A stretch of 64,000 nt of DNA from Saccopteryx bilineata (GCF_036850765.1 NC_089496.1:99844267-99908266); one strand, 5' to 3'; positions 23,798 to 36,680 are shown, counted from the stretch's first letter. Numbers and translations: made by a program. The notes: a model not told the origin generated them from the letters alone.

Positions 23798-24170
23798 AAG
23801 CTTGTCAGTTGTCTATTGCTGCATAACAAAGCACCCCTAAATGTAATGGATTAAAATAACAATATTTATTATTTCTCACAATTCTGTGGCTCAGCTCAGC
23901 CAGGACTTGAATATTCAAGATGACTGCTCCTCGCCCATGTCCTCTACTCATGAGCCAGTCTCACCTGGACTTCCTTAAGGCATGGAGTCTGGGCTCCAAG
24001 GGTAAGAGGCAGAAGCTTAATAAGGTGTGGGCTCAGAAGTCCCAGAATGTCACTTCCTCCCCATTCTATTGGGCCAAACAAGTGCCCAGTCCAGCCCATA
24101 TTCCAAGAGAGAGAAACAGACTTCTCCTCTTAATCCAGGGAATGGTATGTGCCTACACGGATGGGAAGTT
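23798..24170 (+). repeat. old LTR/MaLR-like repeat fragment
   Basis: Starts with 'cagttgtctattgctgcata' and 'acaaagcacccctaaatg'. Later words are 'aatatttattatttctcac', 'attctgtggctcagctcag', 'tcacttcctccccattctat' and 'tgggccaaacaagtgcc'. This is a widespread mammalian LTR-type repeat whose exact family I cannot name. Confidence 0.5.
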
Positions 24171-24194
24171 GTGTTTGGAGATTATCTACTACAG

Positions 24195-24510
24195 CAGGGG
24201 TTGGCAACCTTTTTGGCTGAGAGAGCCATGAACACCACATATTTTAAAATGTAATTCCGTGAGAACCATACAACAACCCGTGTACGTTAGGCATTATCCA
24301 ATAAAAATTTGGTGTTGTCCAGGAGGACAGCTGTGATTGGCTCCAGCCACCAACAACCATGAACATGAGCGGTAGGAAATGAATGGATTGTAATACATGT
24401 TTTATATTTTTAACGTTATTATTTTTTTTTATTAAAGATTTGTCTGTGAGCCAGATGCAGCCATTAAAAGAGCCACATCTGGCTCGCGAGCCATAGGTTC
24501 CCGACCCCTG
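24195..24510 (+). mobile_element. nonautonomous hAT element (TTGGCAACC family), copy 1
   Basis: A 316-bp element beginning CAGGGGTTGGCAACC and ending GGTTCCCGACCCCTG, with imperfect terminal inverted repeats (13 of 15). Flanking 8-bp repeats are tactacag (24187-24194) and tactatag (24511-24518), 7 of 8 identical and fitting nnnTAnnn. The interior contains a 'gtgattggctccagcca' segment and an AT-rich run. A sister copy in reverse orientation lies at 40110-40432. Confidence 0.92.
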
Positions 24511-24764
24511 TACTATAGTATTACTAGCCTGCTCTATAGCAGTGGAAACTGAGGCTTAGAGGGATAAAAAGATGTATCTAAGAGTGCATAGAGAGAAAGG
24601 GCCAGAATGAGGATGGCAGTCTTGAGCAGTCTAAATCTAGATCCAATGTCCTTTGCTTACTGATGATTCTTCTCAATAGCTCCTCCTGAATCGTGGTGGT
24701 AGAGCTGGTGTATTCTGTGGCTGCCCCTCCACTTTCTACTTTCTCAGTACAGTGGGCAAGGTTT

Positions 24765-24955
24765 TGGGGGTCGGCGGAGATAGAATACCATAGACCTGGA
24801 ATTTCATCCAGCCTCTACAGCTCATTAGTTGTGTGACCTTGAGCCAATTTCTGAGCCATTCTGAGTGTCTCTTCCTTACCTGTGAAGTAGGATAAGAATG
24901 GTTATCTACCACATAGGATTTGGGCACAAAGCATGGCACAGCAATCATTCAAAGG
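24765..24955 (+). repeat. MIR SINE
   Basis: Plus-strand MIR: 'gttgtgtgaccttgagccaa', then 'ttccttacctgtgaagtagg', then 'gcacaaagcatggcacagca'. Confidence 0.75.
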
Positions 24956-25141
24956 GTGACAGTGTTAAGGTGTCAAGTATGTCTCTAGCTGGACCCAAAA
25001 TGGGCCTTCATTGACTAGTTTTATAATTGTATTGAAGTGCTAAAATCCCCAGGTCCATGAACACAAGCCTATGTTTAGTGTTAATCCGAAGATAGGCTCT
25101 GCAATCTTCCGGGTGCTTTTAGGGACTCCCTTGTTATAGGA

Positions 25142-25374
25142 CCGTGATGGTGAACTATTTTATAAAAACTGCCCACTTTTGCAGTGCTGGTCAACCTGGT
25201 CTCTCCCGCTCACTGGTGGGCTTTCTAGCTTTCATGGTGGGCCAATCACGGTGCCGTTTGGTTGCTCTGCTACCACCCACCATGAAAACTGGAATGCCCA
25301 CTAGTGGGCTGAAGGGACTGGGTTGACCAGCACTGCAAAAGTGGGCGGTTTTATAAAAAGGTTCACTATCACGG
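25142..25374. mobile_element. foldback (near-palindromic) hAT element
   Basis: A 233-bp element that is almost one complete palindrome. Each arm is about 105 bp, running from CCGTGATGGTGAAC inward through 'cccacttttgcagtgctgg' and 'tttcatggtgggccaatcac' to a centre near 'gccgtttgg'. The right arm repeats this complemented, with scattered mismatches. A perfect 8-bp duplication, ttatagga, flanks it (25134-25141 and 25375-25382) and fits nnnTAnnn. It encodes no protein. A single strand could fold into a long hairpin. Confidence 0.9.
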
Positions 25375-25384
25375 TTATAGGATG

Positions 25385-27850
25385 TATTCATCACGCTACC
25401 CCGAGACAGTCTAACTAACTAGGCACCCTGCCCTCCTGTTTCTATAGGAAACTTTTCACACACACACACAAGTAAACAATTATTTGCAGCTCTAAAACTA
25501 GGATTTAAGATAGACATAAATCTAAGTCACCAACAGAAAGCTAGAGAAAAGCAAAAAACCAAACAACGCCTGAGGGTCACTTGTGTCTCATTCTTGATTC
25601 ACCGGGTTAGTCAGAACTCTGGGTTATTGGAGGTGACATGCCAACCCTGCTGCCGGGCAGTGTAGGCAGTGTGAGGGTTTATGGTCAGGCCTGGTTGGAC
25701 CCAGAAGCCCACGCGGCGTTGTCAGAAACCACTGTCTTCGCGGCTCAGTTCTGCTTCTTCCCTGGCCTCCTTTTCCTCTCCCGTAGTCAGGCTTTTGCTG
25801 GGTAGCCTGTGTTATGCTTCAAACTCTGTAATTTAAAGAGCGAGGCATGTCTTCCTCCTGTTGCCTATCTTAAAAATGCCCGAGGATCATAACTGGCCCA
25901 GGTTGGGCCCACGTGCGATGTGACCAGTCCGAGTGAGAGTGGAATCTGATTATCTAGCTGTCGTGGGGACCTGCCTCTGTGGTCCAGGAGTAGGAATTCT
26001 GGGATCGCTACTCCTATGGACTGAGGAACAGTTCTGCAGATGAAGTGGGAATGCTTAGCAAGTTCTTCTCAAGGATGGTTTCAATGTAGCCAAGCTCTGG
26101 ATTTACAAAAACCTATGAAAAAAACCCAAAACATAAACAAAAACTTTTGTCAATGTGAATAACAGCTTTGGCATTGCTCATGGTTTAGTTGGGGGACATT
26201 TTTCTACTGATCATCCCTTTGTGCCCCACTTGTGTTTATTTGTGGGTATTTATTTTCCTACCAGTATCAGGAAATGCTCGAAATAAGCATATAACCATCC
26301 ACCAAGCCCCAGCTTCTAATTTAACACCCACACCTCACAACGTTTACTCTGCAGCCCCTTGGACTAACCAGCATTCACACAGTAAGCCAAAGTTTGTGAA
26401 AAAGATTATATTTCTTTTTATTTGTCCCCAAATGTTTCCATTGTATACAAAAATGAGACAGTGCTCCTTTTGGGGAGAAGAAGTTTCTACTTTGGGTTTA
26501 AACCAAACCAAATAATATTTAAGGAAACATTAAGTAAATTATTTATCATGTTGGTCGACGTTTTGGGGAATATAGCTTAGATAAACACATTTTTAAGGTC
26601 AGCCACTCTAAGGGCTGGGTTTTATAAAAACAGCCTCTGGGGAGCTTTAATAAATCTTTAAAAAAAGAAAAAAGAAAACCTAAGCACTTGTTTTCATTAC
26701 TGAACCATTTGCTATTGCTGAATAATGGTCATTCAAGAGGTAAGCCTAACCAGGAGACCGCGATAGCCACGCTGGGGAAATTCACATATTTTGATGCACA
26801 CACTGTCAGCCATGCTTGAACTTCTGTTAAAGCCGTCTGGTACTTCGGTTGCATTTTAAATCAGATAAATGGGCAGAGCTGGCTGATTGGGGTCATAAAA
26901 TTGTCAGATGAAGATAAATTCATTCCTACTCTATGGGCAACTTCAGAGTAGAATTAGAATATATGTAAGGAGAAAAACAAGGTTTTTATTCCCTCAAATT
27001 AAATGGTTACCAGATTCATCAAGTACATTTAATTCACCTCATGGGTCCTTCGTCTTTTCAAACGGCAACTGAAGGCATCTTTGGGGCCCATTTCTATTTG
27101 CAAAATGGCATTCATCAGCCAAAAAAAACGGTATGGGGAAGAGAGGAGGGGATGTTTGGATCATCGGAAATGGAAACGGAAACAGTGAGATGCAAGAATG
27201 CTCTAATGATGAAAAGGGTGGGTGTGTCAGGGCAGCTAAGGGGGTGCAGTGCAGAAGGGAGGGCGCAGGAGGAAGGAGGACCGGAAGTCAGCAAGGGAGC
27301 ACGCCCACCTTCCCAGGGGTGGGCTGACACCAGCTCTGAGCCACTGCTCACTGTGGCTCTGGTTTCATTTCTGTGTGGTTCATAATTTGTCTGAAACTTG
27401 AAGGGCTCTCGTCACCACTTCTTATCTATGCAAAGTGGCAACATCCCTGGATGTGGCCCCGAGCTCCCCGTTGGTCTTGAAAGGAGAGTTGGGCTCATTT
27501 TCTGAGCCTTGTCTCTTCCAAGGGTGGAACCTGCCACAGAATTTCATGGATTCAAAAAAAGAAGATACTTTCTCTTTATAAGCGGGAAGGAATGTCACTA
27601 AGGAATTGGAGGAGTTGAGGTTACATTACCATAAAGTGCCTCGGGGCTTAAAAGTTCAGGAGAAGAGAGCCTGACTAACCACATCTGGGGCTTGAGGTTT
27701 TATTGAACTGGTAATGAAAATAATCTTTGCAAAATATTCTGAATATATTTGATAAACACAGGACTGAGTCTGCCGCCTATACACATGAAAAATAAAATAG
27801 CCTTGCATTCAGATGAGCAACCTGCTAGCAACCAGCCGGTACTTGGACTT
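25385..27850. other. unique, repeat-poor DNA
   Basis: No gene, RNA or clear repeat. A short CA run lies at 25459-25470. About 26500-27130 and 27540-27830 are AT-rich and free of recognised repeats. Open frames at 27041-27385 overlap on both strands and are not protein-like. Confidence 0.4.
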
Positions 27851-27854
27851 GGCA

Positions 27855-28008
27855 CAGAGCAGAATGATTAGAAATATAGGCTTTGGAGTGAGGCAGGGCT
27901 GAGTTCAAATCCCAACTCTGACACTTGTTGGCGGTACGACCGCGAGGATGTTACTACTCCTCTCCCTGCCTTGGTGGATTCATCCATAAAATGAAAATAA
28001 GTGCTCCT
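27855..28008 (+). repeat. MIR SINE
   Basis: Plus-strand MIR: 'ataggctttggagtgaggca', 'gagttcaaatcccaactctg', 'cttggtggattcatccata'. Confidence 0.75.
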
Positions 28009-28009
28009 G

Positions 28010-28505
28010 GCATGAGGACCCAACAAAGTCTGTTGCATGGAAATGATATGATAGTTGTCAAAATGGCCGTAAATCCTTCCTCTCGCTGTGCCTACTCCCT
28101 TGTGCTAGCCCATGAAGACGTAGTCTGTTTCTCCGCCCTTTGAATCTTGGTTAAACTTGGGCATTAGCAAATGTAAAAACAAGCAGAGACTTGAAAATCG
28201 CCTGTGGGATGTTTCTCTCTTTTGCTGGGCTCCGATCCCTGAGATTGGTATGCAAATGAGGAGGAGAGGCCACGTGGAGAACCAAGGTGATCCAGCAAAC
28301 AGCCTGTCTGCTGCCAGACATGTAAGAAAGACCATTCTAGATCATTCAGCCACCATGGGTGGGAGTGACCAGATGCAGAGGTCAACCGAGCCAACTCAGA
28401 GCAGATCACCCACCCAACCTGCAGAATTGTAAGCTAAATGAAGTGTTGCTTTAAGCCACCAAGTTTTGGGCTGGTTTATTATAGAACAAAAGCTGATTGA
28501 TACAC
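28010..28505 (+). repeat. MLT1-like old LTR fragment
   Basis: The right end 'gcagaattgtaagctaaatg' then 'ttgctttaagccaccaagtt' then 'ttggtt'-like tail matches the 3' end of MaLR-type LTRs. The middle ('gagaaccaaggtgatccagc', 'cagcctgtctgctgccag') is consistent but diverged. Family uncertain. Confidence 0.5.
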
Positions 28506-28509
28506 CCTC

Positions 28510-29290
28510 TTATTACTCTTGTTGATGGGATCTACCAGTGAAATTGAATTTTTAACTCATTTTTGTTCAAAATAATTTCTTTCTCTAGAGACAGATGGAG
28601 GCTATCAACCTTCTGCTAGCTATTTTGTACAGTCATGTGATTTCAGATAAATTGCAAAAGACAAGAAGATTTAAGACATCAATAAGAATTTTTCTGGAAA
28701 TATTTTAAAGTCTTTCCTTCCATCATCTTTTAAAAGTTTGACATCAGCATCCCCAAAGCCAGAATAATGTGCAAAGTGAATAGTAAGCACTGAGGCTCAT
28801 TGAGGTTCAGTTGGAAGATTGGTCAAGACAGAAAGTTGCTCTTTAAACAGTTCTGAAATCCTGACCCACGGGAAGCAGCTGAAATGGAAAGACATGACCT
28901 AAAAGGGATGCAACTGGGTAAGAGGAAGGTCAGTACTTGAACTGATCTGCATTCTCTGGTGGGAGTGACAGGCTCTGCCGCCTGCGCAACATGAGGAAAT
29001 AAAAGAGCTTATGGACCAAAGCAAAACGGAGACTGATCCAGTTAACTCAGGCCAACCCAGCTCTCACCGAACTAGTGCATGTTAGCAACAGTGAGTCTAA
29101 TAGCTTGTATTATCTGGACAGCGGTCTCATTCTTCCACTTTTCTTGGACTATGCATGTTCTTTTGCATTCCAACTCCCTTTTATTGCTACATTCTTTCTC
29201 CAAGTTGTTGTTCTTTGAGGTTTTGTTGTTAAGATCTTTGAGTAAGCGTCAGAATTGAAATTGTTGGCCTGAAGAGACCAATGCATTTGT
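28510..29290. other. unique sequence without recognised genes
   Basis: No gene, RNA or recognised transposon. Confidence 0.4.
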
Positions 29291-29294
29291 TTCT

Positions 29295-29475
29295 TTAACA
29301 GGTATTTATTATTATTCAATTCTTGGGTGTTAGAGACAGTATTTAGGATACAACAGTGACAAGCTAGCTTGTCTAGCACCTTAAGTCTGGTGAGGGAGAA
29401 AGATTCAGAACCGGATGGATAAGAAGTGTTGTGATTGGGAAAGTCAAGGGCATCATTGCAGAATGTGGGCTGAGC
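29295..29475 (+). repeat. L2-like old repeat fragment
   Basis: 'caggtatttattattattca', 'tgggtgttagagacagtatt' and 'ggatacaacagtgacaagct' follow the order of a common mammal-wide repeat that begins with a 'tatttattgagtgcc' word. Same type as at 40010 and 60715. Confidence 0.4.
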
Positions 29476-29479
29476 ACCG

Positions 29480-31140
29480 AACATAGACTTGGGCTCCGTG
29501 GTCAGGAAGCACATCTCAGTGGTATCGAAGATGAAAGATAAGGAGTAAGCATTAAGTAATGTGAAGATGTCGGGGAAGAGAGAGGCTGAGAAGATGGAAT
29601 TACATGGTCCAGCCCGAGAGAGTATTGGGGGACTGAAATATTCAGCGTGGCCAAATGCGTTAGCTCCAGGTTGTCAGTGGAGCCTCAGCACCACTGAGTG
29701 GGATGGTGGTGGCTACTAAAGCCATGGCCACAGCATGGCCGTGACTGCCTTCCCAGCTCTGCCCCAGAGTCACGGTTCATTTCGGCTGGTGATACTGGTT
29801 GGTACTTTGATGAGTTGTACCTGTAAGAGAGTACGTGTAAGTGGGACCAGCCAGCTGGCCAACTAGTCTTCTGAATGAAGGTGGAACTAAAACAAAGGTA
29901 CATACCCAAGATTAAGCCAGATTCTGTAGCCCCTCCTTCCTACTTCCAACCAGTTTAGAGACAAAAGGAGGGTGAGGTCCAGAAGCTAACGAAATTGTGA
30001 CTGTCATAGAAGGGACTCTAAGCAGCTAGAATTATTGGTAGTCATTGTACACGGTGCCTACAACAGTCCCCAAACAAAGTCACAATGTGTGTATATATTC
30101 TCCCTCCCGAATAGAGTGACGTATTTATCCTAGGCTGGTCTCAGGATTGGGAGGAATCAGAAATCAACTAGTTAAATTCCTGCTTACTGAATGTCTACCA
30201 CCATCCATGCCAACTCAGCCTGAAGACCTCTCTTTAGTTCTCTATGAGTAGGAAAGGCTTCCTTGTTTTAGGATAAAATACGGCCAAGAGGCCCTCTGCA
30301 TGCTTTGGTCAAAAATTTCCATATCCCTCCACGTAATTCCAAAGACAATGAGGTGTTTAACTAGAAACACATTTTGTTCCCTCCCTCATGTGTCTGCCTA
30401 TTCTCCTTCTTCCCCTTTTCCTTCTTCTCCTTCTTTTTATTCTTTCTACTCTATTTCTTATGTTGGTTATTGTTGGGAAATAGAAATGTTATTACTTTTA
30501 GGAGACTGGCTTTCTCTCCAATTCTGACACTCTGTCTTGTTTGTACTCACAGTTTGTGCATTCTTTTAGATCTTTAAAATATGGCCCGTCCTAACATCTG
30601 CAAGTCACAGTTTGTCTCTTCTTCTCTAATCCATAAGCGTCCTTTCCTTTCCCTGTCTGTTGGCAGAAGCTAGCACCTCTAGAATCATGTTGAAGAGAGG
30701 TGGGCATCTTTGTCTGGTTTATTCTAACTTATTGCCACCTGTATCATAGATCCACTGGTCACAAAGGACTCAGCCACTACTCCTTTTAGGATTCCAAAGA
30801 AGGCCTGAGACTTAGTAGTTGTTTTGTTTTATTTGGACACCCATGAGGTAGAGACAAACATTATCTTCATTCGATTTGATACTGTGCAACTCTCCTGTGC
30901 TGTGTGTTGTCCAGGTGCTGGGGACATTCCAGAAAAGGAGCTCAGGGTCCTGCCAGATGGGGTTACCACACCATCTCAGCGTCCTCACTGCAGGAAACAT
31001 GGACAAGGCCCAGGGAGCGGGAGGGAGGGGAGGCTGTGTCTTTAAGGACAGTCAGACCTGGCCAAGAGGGCATCGCTCAATTGGCTCTTGCAGAGAGAAG
31101 AGTAAGTCTTATTGCTCCTTATGCTTTTGGGGGGGGTAGT
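29480..31140. other. unique sequence without recognised genes
   Basis: No gene or RNA supported. A pyrimidine-rich run lies at 30400-30450. Overlapping short frames at 30812-31251 are not protein-like. Confidence 0.35.
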
Positions 31141-31144
31141 TTAG

Positions 31145-31145
<1 letters not shown>

Positions 31146-31182
<37 letters not shown>
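31146..31182 (+). repeat. (GT)n microsatellite
   Basis: About 18 GT units, preceded by a nine-base G-run at about 31129-31137. Confidence 0.97.
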
Positions 31183-31184
<2 letters not shown>

Positions 31185-31741
31185 GGTGGTCAACTCTTTT
31201 TTTCTAAGTCCACTTAGAATTGCTATCTTGGGATTAAAAGATGCTAACTAAACAAGCCAACTTAGGTCTCTTTCATTTTCTTTCCTTCCCCTTCTCTTCT
31301 CCACCTCTCCTTTCTTCTCTCTCTGTCAGAAATAAGGGATAATAATGCTTATTCTGCAAAGTTTCTAAAGGGTGAATGTGGTGATACCTGGAAAGGGCTG
31401 GACACACACTGAACCACATTAAGTGGTGGGTGTTTAGTGGGGAAGCTTTGCCTCTTCATTTATATTTAATATATCCACGGGTTATTGTCAGACGTGATCT
31501 TCCAGCTGAACTTTTTGGATGAGTTAAGTCTCAGGGAAGGCTGATTTGATTTTTTCCCCCACAACCTGGAAAAAGCCTAGAATGAGAAGAACAGTATGTA
31601 GGGGAAAGAAAGGAGCAACCAATGAACAATGTGTCGCTGGTGGGCTCATTAGAAGACAGGACCCCTACTCCTCCTCGGTTTCAATTTTCTCTCTGAGTAA
31701 ATTTGTGCAATTTTTATTCTGCCTTAGAGCAAGTGGTAGTA

Positions 31742-31905
31742 ACTGATATCTGCTGAACCAGTACTGGGTGTCAAACATTGCCCCATGCATTTATTTGGGT
31801 TATTTAGTCCCCAAACATCCCTACAAGGAAGGCGCTGTTATCAGCCCCATTGTAAAGTTTTGGATGAAGGAAGTTAGCAAAGCTGATGTTGTTAGTAAGG
31901 GATGG
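31742..31905 (-). repeat. MIR-family fragment, reverse
   Basis: 'accagtactgggtgtcaaac', 'atgcatttatttgggttatt', 'catccctacaaggaaggcgc', then 'tatcagccccattgtaaag'. Diverged. Confidence 0.55.
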
Positions 31906-31909
31906 GGTG

Positions 31910-34860
31910 GGGTAATTCGGGGAAAGATAGGTACCCCAAGCTCTGTGCCGGAGTTGTGTACACGGGCTACAATGTGTGTGGTTGATCTCATGGACCTTTG
32001 ATGAGCTTGGCACAATCTTTTTTGCCCCGGTGGGGTACTGACATGCGACACCCATACTGTGAGGATGCTCAGGCACCCCTGGTGCTCCACTCATGCGGCC
32101 AGCCAGGTAGAGCTGCCTGCCTTTTAGGTTTTCATCCAGTCTGCTGAAGGGCTTCGGAAGCTTCCCCCTCTGACTGTGGTTCTTCAGCATACCATTATTA
32201 GCTCTCATCTAAAACCAACCAAAAGAATTTCATTGCGGTCATAGCAAAGGTAGTCATCTACTCTCACGGCCCTCCTGAGGGTGCCCTGTGAAACCCAGCC
32301 AGCGGCTCCCCGGGCAGAGCAGAAATAGCTCCTCAGCACCTCCGTCTCCACTGCAGTCCTGGTTTCTGCCCTGTCCCGCCTTGGGCCATGCACAGTGTCC
32401 TACCCTCTCTGTCTTTGCCTAGATCTTACCTGATGGGTAGCTCAGAACAATCCGCCTGGATTTTCCTGGCCTCTCCTACTGCTCCACTCAACCACTGACC
32501 AGGCCTGCCTAGTCCCGGTCTCCTAGCACCTCCCACGCTCACACCTTGCCCAGGGTCTCCGAGCCCCTGGGTGTACGCCTCCCACCGCACCCCCCTTATG
32601 TGGGAACAGTGATCAGACTGCGATCTCCATCTAAACAAGGGACAAGCCAGCCTGAGAACTAGAGCTCACACCTGCTCATGGCACCCATTCGTCTTTTATA
32701 ACCAAAACTAATTACTTCTCACTTTTCAGACCAAAAGATCGTTCCTCTCAGGTTTACTTTTAAATTGAATGCATTGAGGACCTAATTATCCACCTCTCTT
32801 CACACAACCTGCTTTAACTGCTGCACCCAGAAAGGTGGACTGGAGTTGGGAACAAGATGAAATTATACAATTTGGAAAGAGTTGCAACGTATTTAGAAAC
32901 CATTGACTGAAAACAACTGTTTTTGCCATTTAAGTCTATGCCAGGGCGGTAGAATAGACATGGTGGGAGAGAGGAGCGGAAAGGGAGATAAAGACAAGAA
33001 CTGCAATTAACATGCGAAAGCAGGTTGGAAGAAGCCCCATTGAAAACGTTGGCATCTGGTAGATTTCAAACTCAAGGATTAAAATCTCCAAGTGAGGAGA
33101 GCAATGTTGGGTTTTCCAGCCGGTGCCTCGAAGGGCAGTGATTTTCAGGGAAAAGGTAGTTCATAACACTGAAAGTAGTATTAACATAGCAGGCCGCTTG
33201 CCCAAGCTTATTTTATTTTCATTTGCATTATTGGTTTGAAAACTCCCCTGCGTCCGTGATCCATATCGTGTTGGCACCTGTCCTCGTAGAAACCAAAATG
33301 CTGAACCAGCACTTTACTCTGACTGTTTTACTTGACTTGGGAGAGGCCCAAAGAAATTTAGGTTGCTACAGGAAGAGTGATAAAACTTTCAACCTTACTC
33401 CTCACGGACTGTGTCTCCAGGGAAATATGTGCAGGCTGGATACTTTTCCATGGAAACCCCAGCACATCAGTGCTTAGGCAAAAGCCTTCATGATATTATG
33501 TGCATGTGTGTCTAGGTATGTACATACACATGTGTGTATACATACATGCATGTGTGTTTTTTTGCAAGGGAACTGTGGAGAGAGGTCAGTTATAATCACA
33601 CACACATCTGGATAGTAGCAAAAGCCAGAGCTATCGGTGGGATGTTTTTTCCACCACATTTACAACTGGGACTTATTCCTATCTGGTAAATCAGGTAAGT
33701 GATTCGGCATGCTTATTATGCACAGGAGGGAACTGAGATTTGCTTTAAGCCATAGAACTAGATGGTGGAAGACAAGACTAAGACTCTGGGCTCTGTGACC
33801 TGCACGTCTGTGTTCCATTCTACTTCCTCCTACTCCGAATATCCTGTCCTGGGGAGGAAAGACCATCAGTGTGACTTCCCAAAGGAAGGCCTCAGTCCAT
33901 ATAAGCTGTTCATGTCTGTTGTCCCAGCGAGGTTGGAAACATACAAGAAACCAACCAGGCTCCACTCCAGCCCAGAGAGGGGCCTCAGAGCCTCCACAAT
34001 GCAGCCATCATGCATTGCTTCACAATGAGACATGGATGGATGGTGGCTGCTGGCCCCTGGAAGTCCTCTGGTCAGACTTAACCTCCAGCCCATTCCTCAC
34101 TGCAGGAGGCATTTGTTTTCTGGTTGCATACAGCACCTTGAGCTTCATCCAGGGAATCACCTCCTCCCACCTGCGGTGATGTGACATCTTGGCAAAGATG
34201 TAAGTCTGGGGGCCACCTCTTGTATGGGCTCGTTCTCGTTCCTCAGTTTCCCTCTTCTACAGTCAGGGCCAGGCAACATGGCGGTAAGCTTCTCTCTTGT
34301 GCTTTGAATAGAGGCTTTCCCAGCCAACTCTCCCGACTGTGTCTCCAGCTTCCCGCGTCTCAGTTCCGGGGCCTCCAGAGGAGCAGAGACCGTAGTGTTT
34401 CACCAGACTTCCCAGGCGACTCAGAAGAGGAGCCAAGACCAAGGTCCCTGAAGAACCTCCCTTTCCTGGAGGCTGTCTGCCCAAGTTCATGGAAGAGGGA
34501 GGCGGGGTGGGAACTTGAGGCTGTGGACGGTTTCTGGGTGGTTGGGTGGCCTGATGAAAGGCACAATGTGGAAAAGCAGCGGGTCTGTACATTTGGAGTA
34601 CAGTACATACATAGGACAGGGGAGGGAGAGGAAGGTGGCGCAGGAGCTGGGCACCAGTCTTTGAAGGCCCTGGACAGAAAGCTGACGTTTGGAAAGCAGG
34701 GCATGGGAAAGATGGGTGCTTCCACGGCCAGCCGTGTCTGGGTCCCGCCTGACTCCTTCCTGCCCCCGAGACCCTTCCCACAGACTTGACTGCGTGGCTT
34801 GAGCTCTGAGAGCCACCTTGGGGCTCCGCGGGTGAACTCTGCGCTTCTGAATGAAAGAAT
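31910..34860. other. unique sequence without recognised genes
   Basis: No coding or RNA gene supported. A TG/CA-rich stretch lies at 33500-33560. Frames of 100-200 codons at 33660-34882 are stacked on both strands of GC-rich sequence and have no recognisable domain. Confidence 0.35.
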
Positions 34861-34869
34861 GGACTAGAC

Positions 34870-35161
34870 CAGCGATTTTCAACCAGTGTGGTGTGAAATG
34901 CCGGTGTGCTGCAAGAAGTTTTAAAACATGCAGTGGCTGACTATTTAGTCAGGACACTGATCTCTTTTGTCTTAGATTGTCAAATAAAAACAATGACAAC
35001 AGCCCACATGATAATAGCCATCCAGGGTGAATAAATCAAAGTTATATCTATTTTTTTTTTTTTTTTGGTCAGATTGGCAAAAATTATATATTTTGGTGTG
35101 CTGCAGAATTTTAGTAATCAGTTTATGTGTGCTATGTGATGAAAAAGGTTGAAAATCGCTG
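34870..35161 (+). mobile_element. nonautonomous hAT element (CAGCGATTTTCAACC ends)
   Basis: A 292-bp element with perfect 15-bp terminal inverted repeats, CAGCGATTTTCAACC and its complement. Flanking 8-bp repeats are gactagac (34862-34869) and gtctagac (35162-35169), 7 of 8 identical and fitting nnnTAnnn. The interior is AT-rich with a T-run at about 35050-35066 and codes for nothing. Confidence 0.93.
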
Positions 35162-35169
35162 GTCTAGAC

Positions 35170-36465
35170 TATCCATTTCCACCACGGAGGCCAGGAAAAG
35201 TCTTGTAATTACTGCTGAATTGCACCTTATGAGTTGCGCACTGAGCTTTCTCCATGAGTACAATCTCTTTCCTTCTTTCCACTCCCCAAAGCTGAAAGTC
35301 CTGAAAATTCTAAGAAAAGTCTCTGAATCTCTAAGCCATGTGCTAAATCAGTCCTCCGCCCATCTCCCCTGGCACAGGGCGCTAGTCTAACTGCCCCTCC
35401 CATGACGTGCTCAAGATCCACCCCCCCAGTCCTCCAGAGGGATCTCTGCAGAGCTCGGCCTCCTGAGGCACTACCTCGCCTTAGCGTCTGACCCTGCCTT
35501 TGGATCCGGCCCAGAGAGCCCATGGTGATACCTGGCCGGAGGTTATACCTGCCTCCCCAGTCTTTCCTCCGTGCAAGCTCTCCTGCAGCCTGTCTCCATG
35601 CCTGTGCTGTCTCAGACCTCCCTTGTTGTCTCTCTGTCTCTCTAGCCTCAGCCTGCACGTGAGCCCATGTCCTGATGCGCTTATCACTTTTGGGTACCAC
35701 AGCCCATGTTTTCTCTGCCGGCGCCTGTGACTCTTTGTTACAGTGCAGACCGGAAGTACTAGGGCATGTATGCCCCCAACCAATAACTGACAAGAGTCGG
35801 AGGATAAATCCCCCAGATCCCTCACCACTTGGGCAAGGCAACTGAGGCCCAGGCCCTACCCTGGCTCTCCGAGCTCCCCGGCAAGATGAAACTCCACCTG
35901 CCCTCCGTTGAGATGTATTCAACTGGTTCCCTTTCTTTCTCTCTCTCCCAGCCCCTGACCAGTGTTTCCTGGGACCACGTCCCAAACGACCTGAAGGGTC
36001 TATTTCAGACTACTGTCACCCAGGTGGCTGCCCAGGAAAATCAACGGGGGAGGCTGTTTATTGGACATCAAATGATAGTTTTCAAACAATGCTTTGATAG
36101 GTTAAGTACAAAAGGATCAGCAACATATGGATTAAATTTTCATTGAAATACATACTTGGGTCTGAACATTAACAGGATATGTGCTTAGAAAGGGATTTTC
36201 CCCCCTTGCTTTTTGCCGAGCCAGGTTATTTGGGAAATAACTCAGGAATTTTTCACAGCTCAGCCACCCTTCACTCCTACGCGCTCCGTCCCTTTGCTTT
36301 AGCGTTTCCCTCACACAGAGTTAATTAATAAAAGCAACATTTATCAAAGATGACAAGTCAGTCTGCGTGCATGTCCTGTGGTGCTGGGGGTGGGGCGTGA
36401 TATTCTGCAGGATGGAGGCATTTCAGGGAGCCCTGAGGTCGTCAGTGCTGTGATGACTAATGCCC
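35170..36465. other. unique sequence; no gene supported
   Basis: The longest open frame of the window (reverse, 35227-35985, 252 codons) lies here but is Gly/Arg/Ser-rich, overlaps frames on the other strand and matches no family I know. I do not call it a gene. Confidence 0.4.
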
Positions 36466-36469
36466 ACTG

Positions 36470-36680
36470 GTCCCCACTGCTCACGGACCATATGCCAAGT
36501 ACACTGTGCTGAGCACCTAAGATGATCAGTTAACCCCGGGAGAGCCCCACCAGTGGGTGCTGTCTCCATTCCTCACTAACAGATTAGAAACTAGGATTAG
36601 GGGGTAGAGGTATATTGCCCAGGTGTAAACAGCTAGGAAGTGGCAGAACCAACATTTGAACTCTCTCCTGTGTCTTCTTC
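36470..36680 (-). repeat. MIR SINE, reverse
   Basis: Reverse MIR: 'gtacactgtgctgagcacct', 'tgctgtctccattcctcact', 'ggtgtaaacagctaggaagt', 'ggcagaaccaacatttgaac'. Confidence 0.7.

Noticed and set aside
34181..34882. Stacked frames of 121-202 codons on both strands
   Set aside because: Several frames overlap on opposite strands with no domain in any. This reflects low stop-codon density, not genes.
35227..35985. 252-codon reverse-strand open frame, the longest in the window
   Set aside because: Low-complexity Gly/Arg/Ser-rich composition, no recognisable domain, overlaps other frames on both strands, and no sign of splice or promoter context. Expected by chance in GC-rich DNA.
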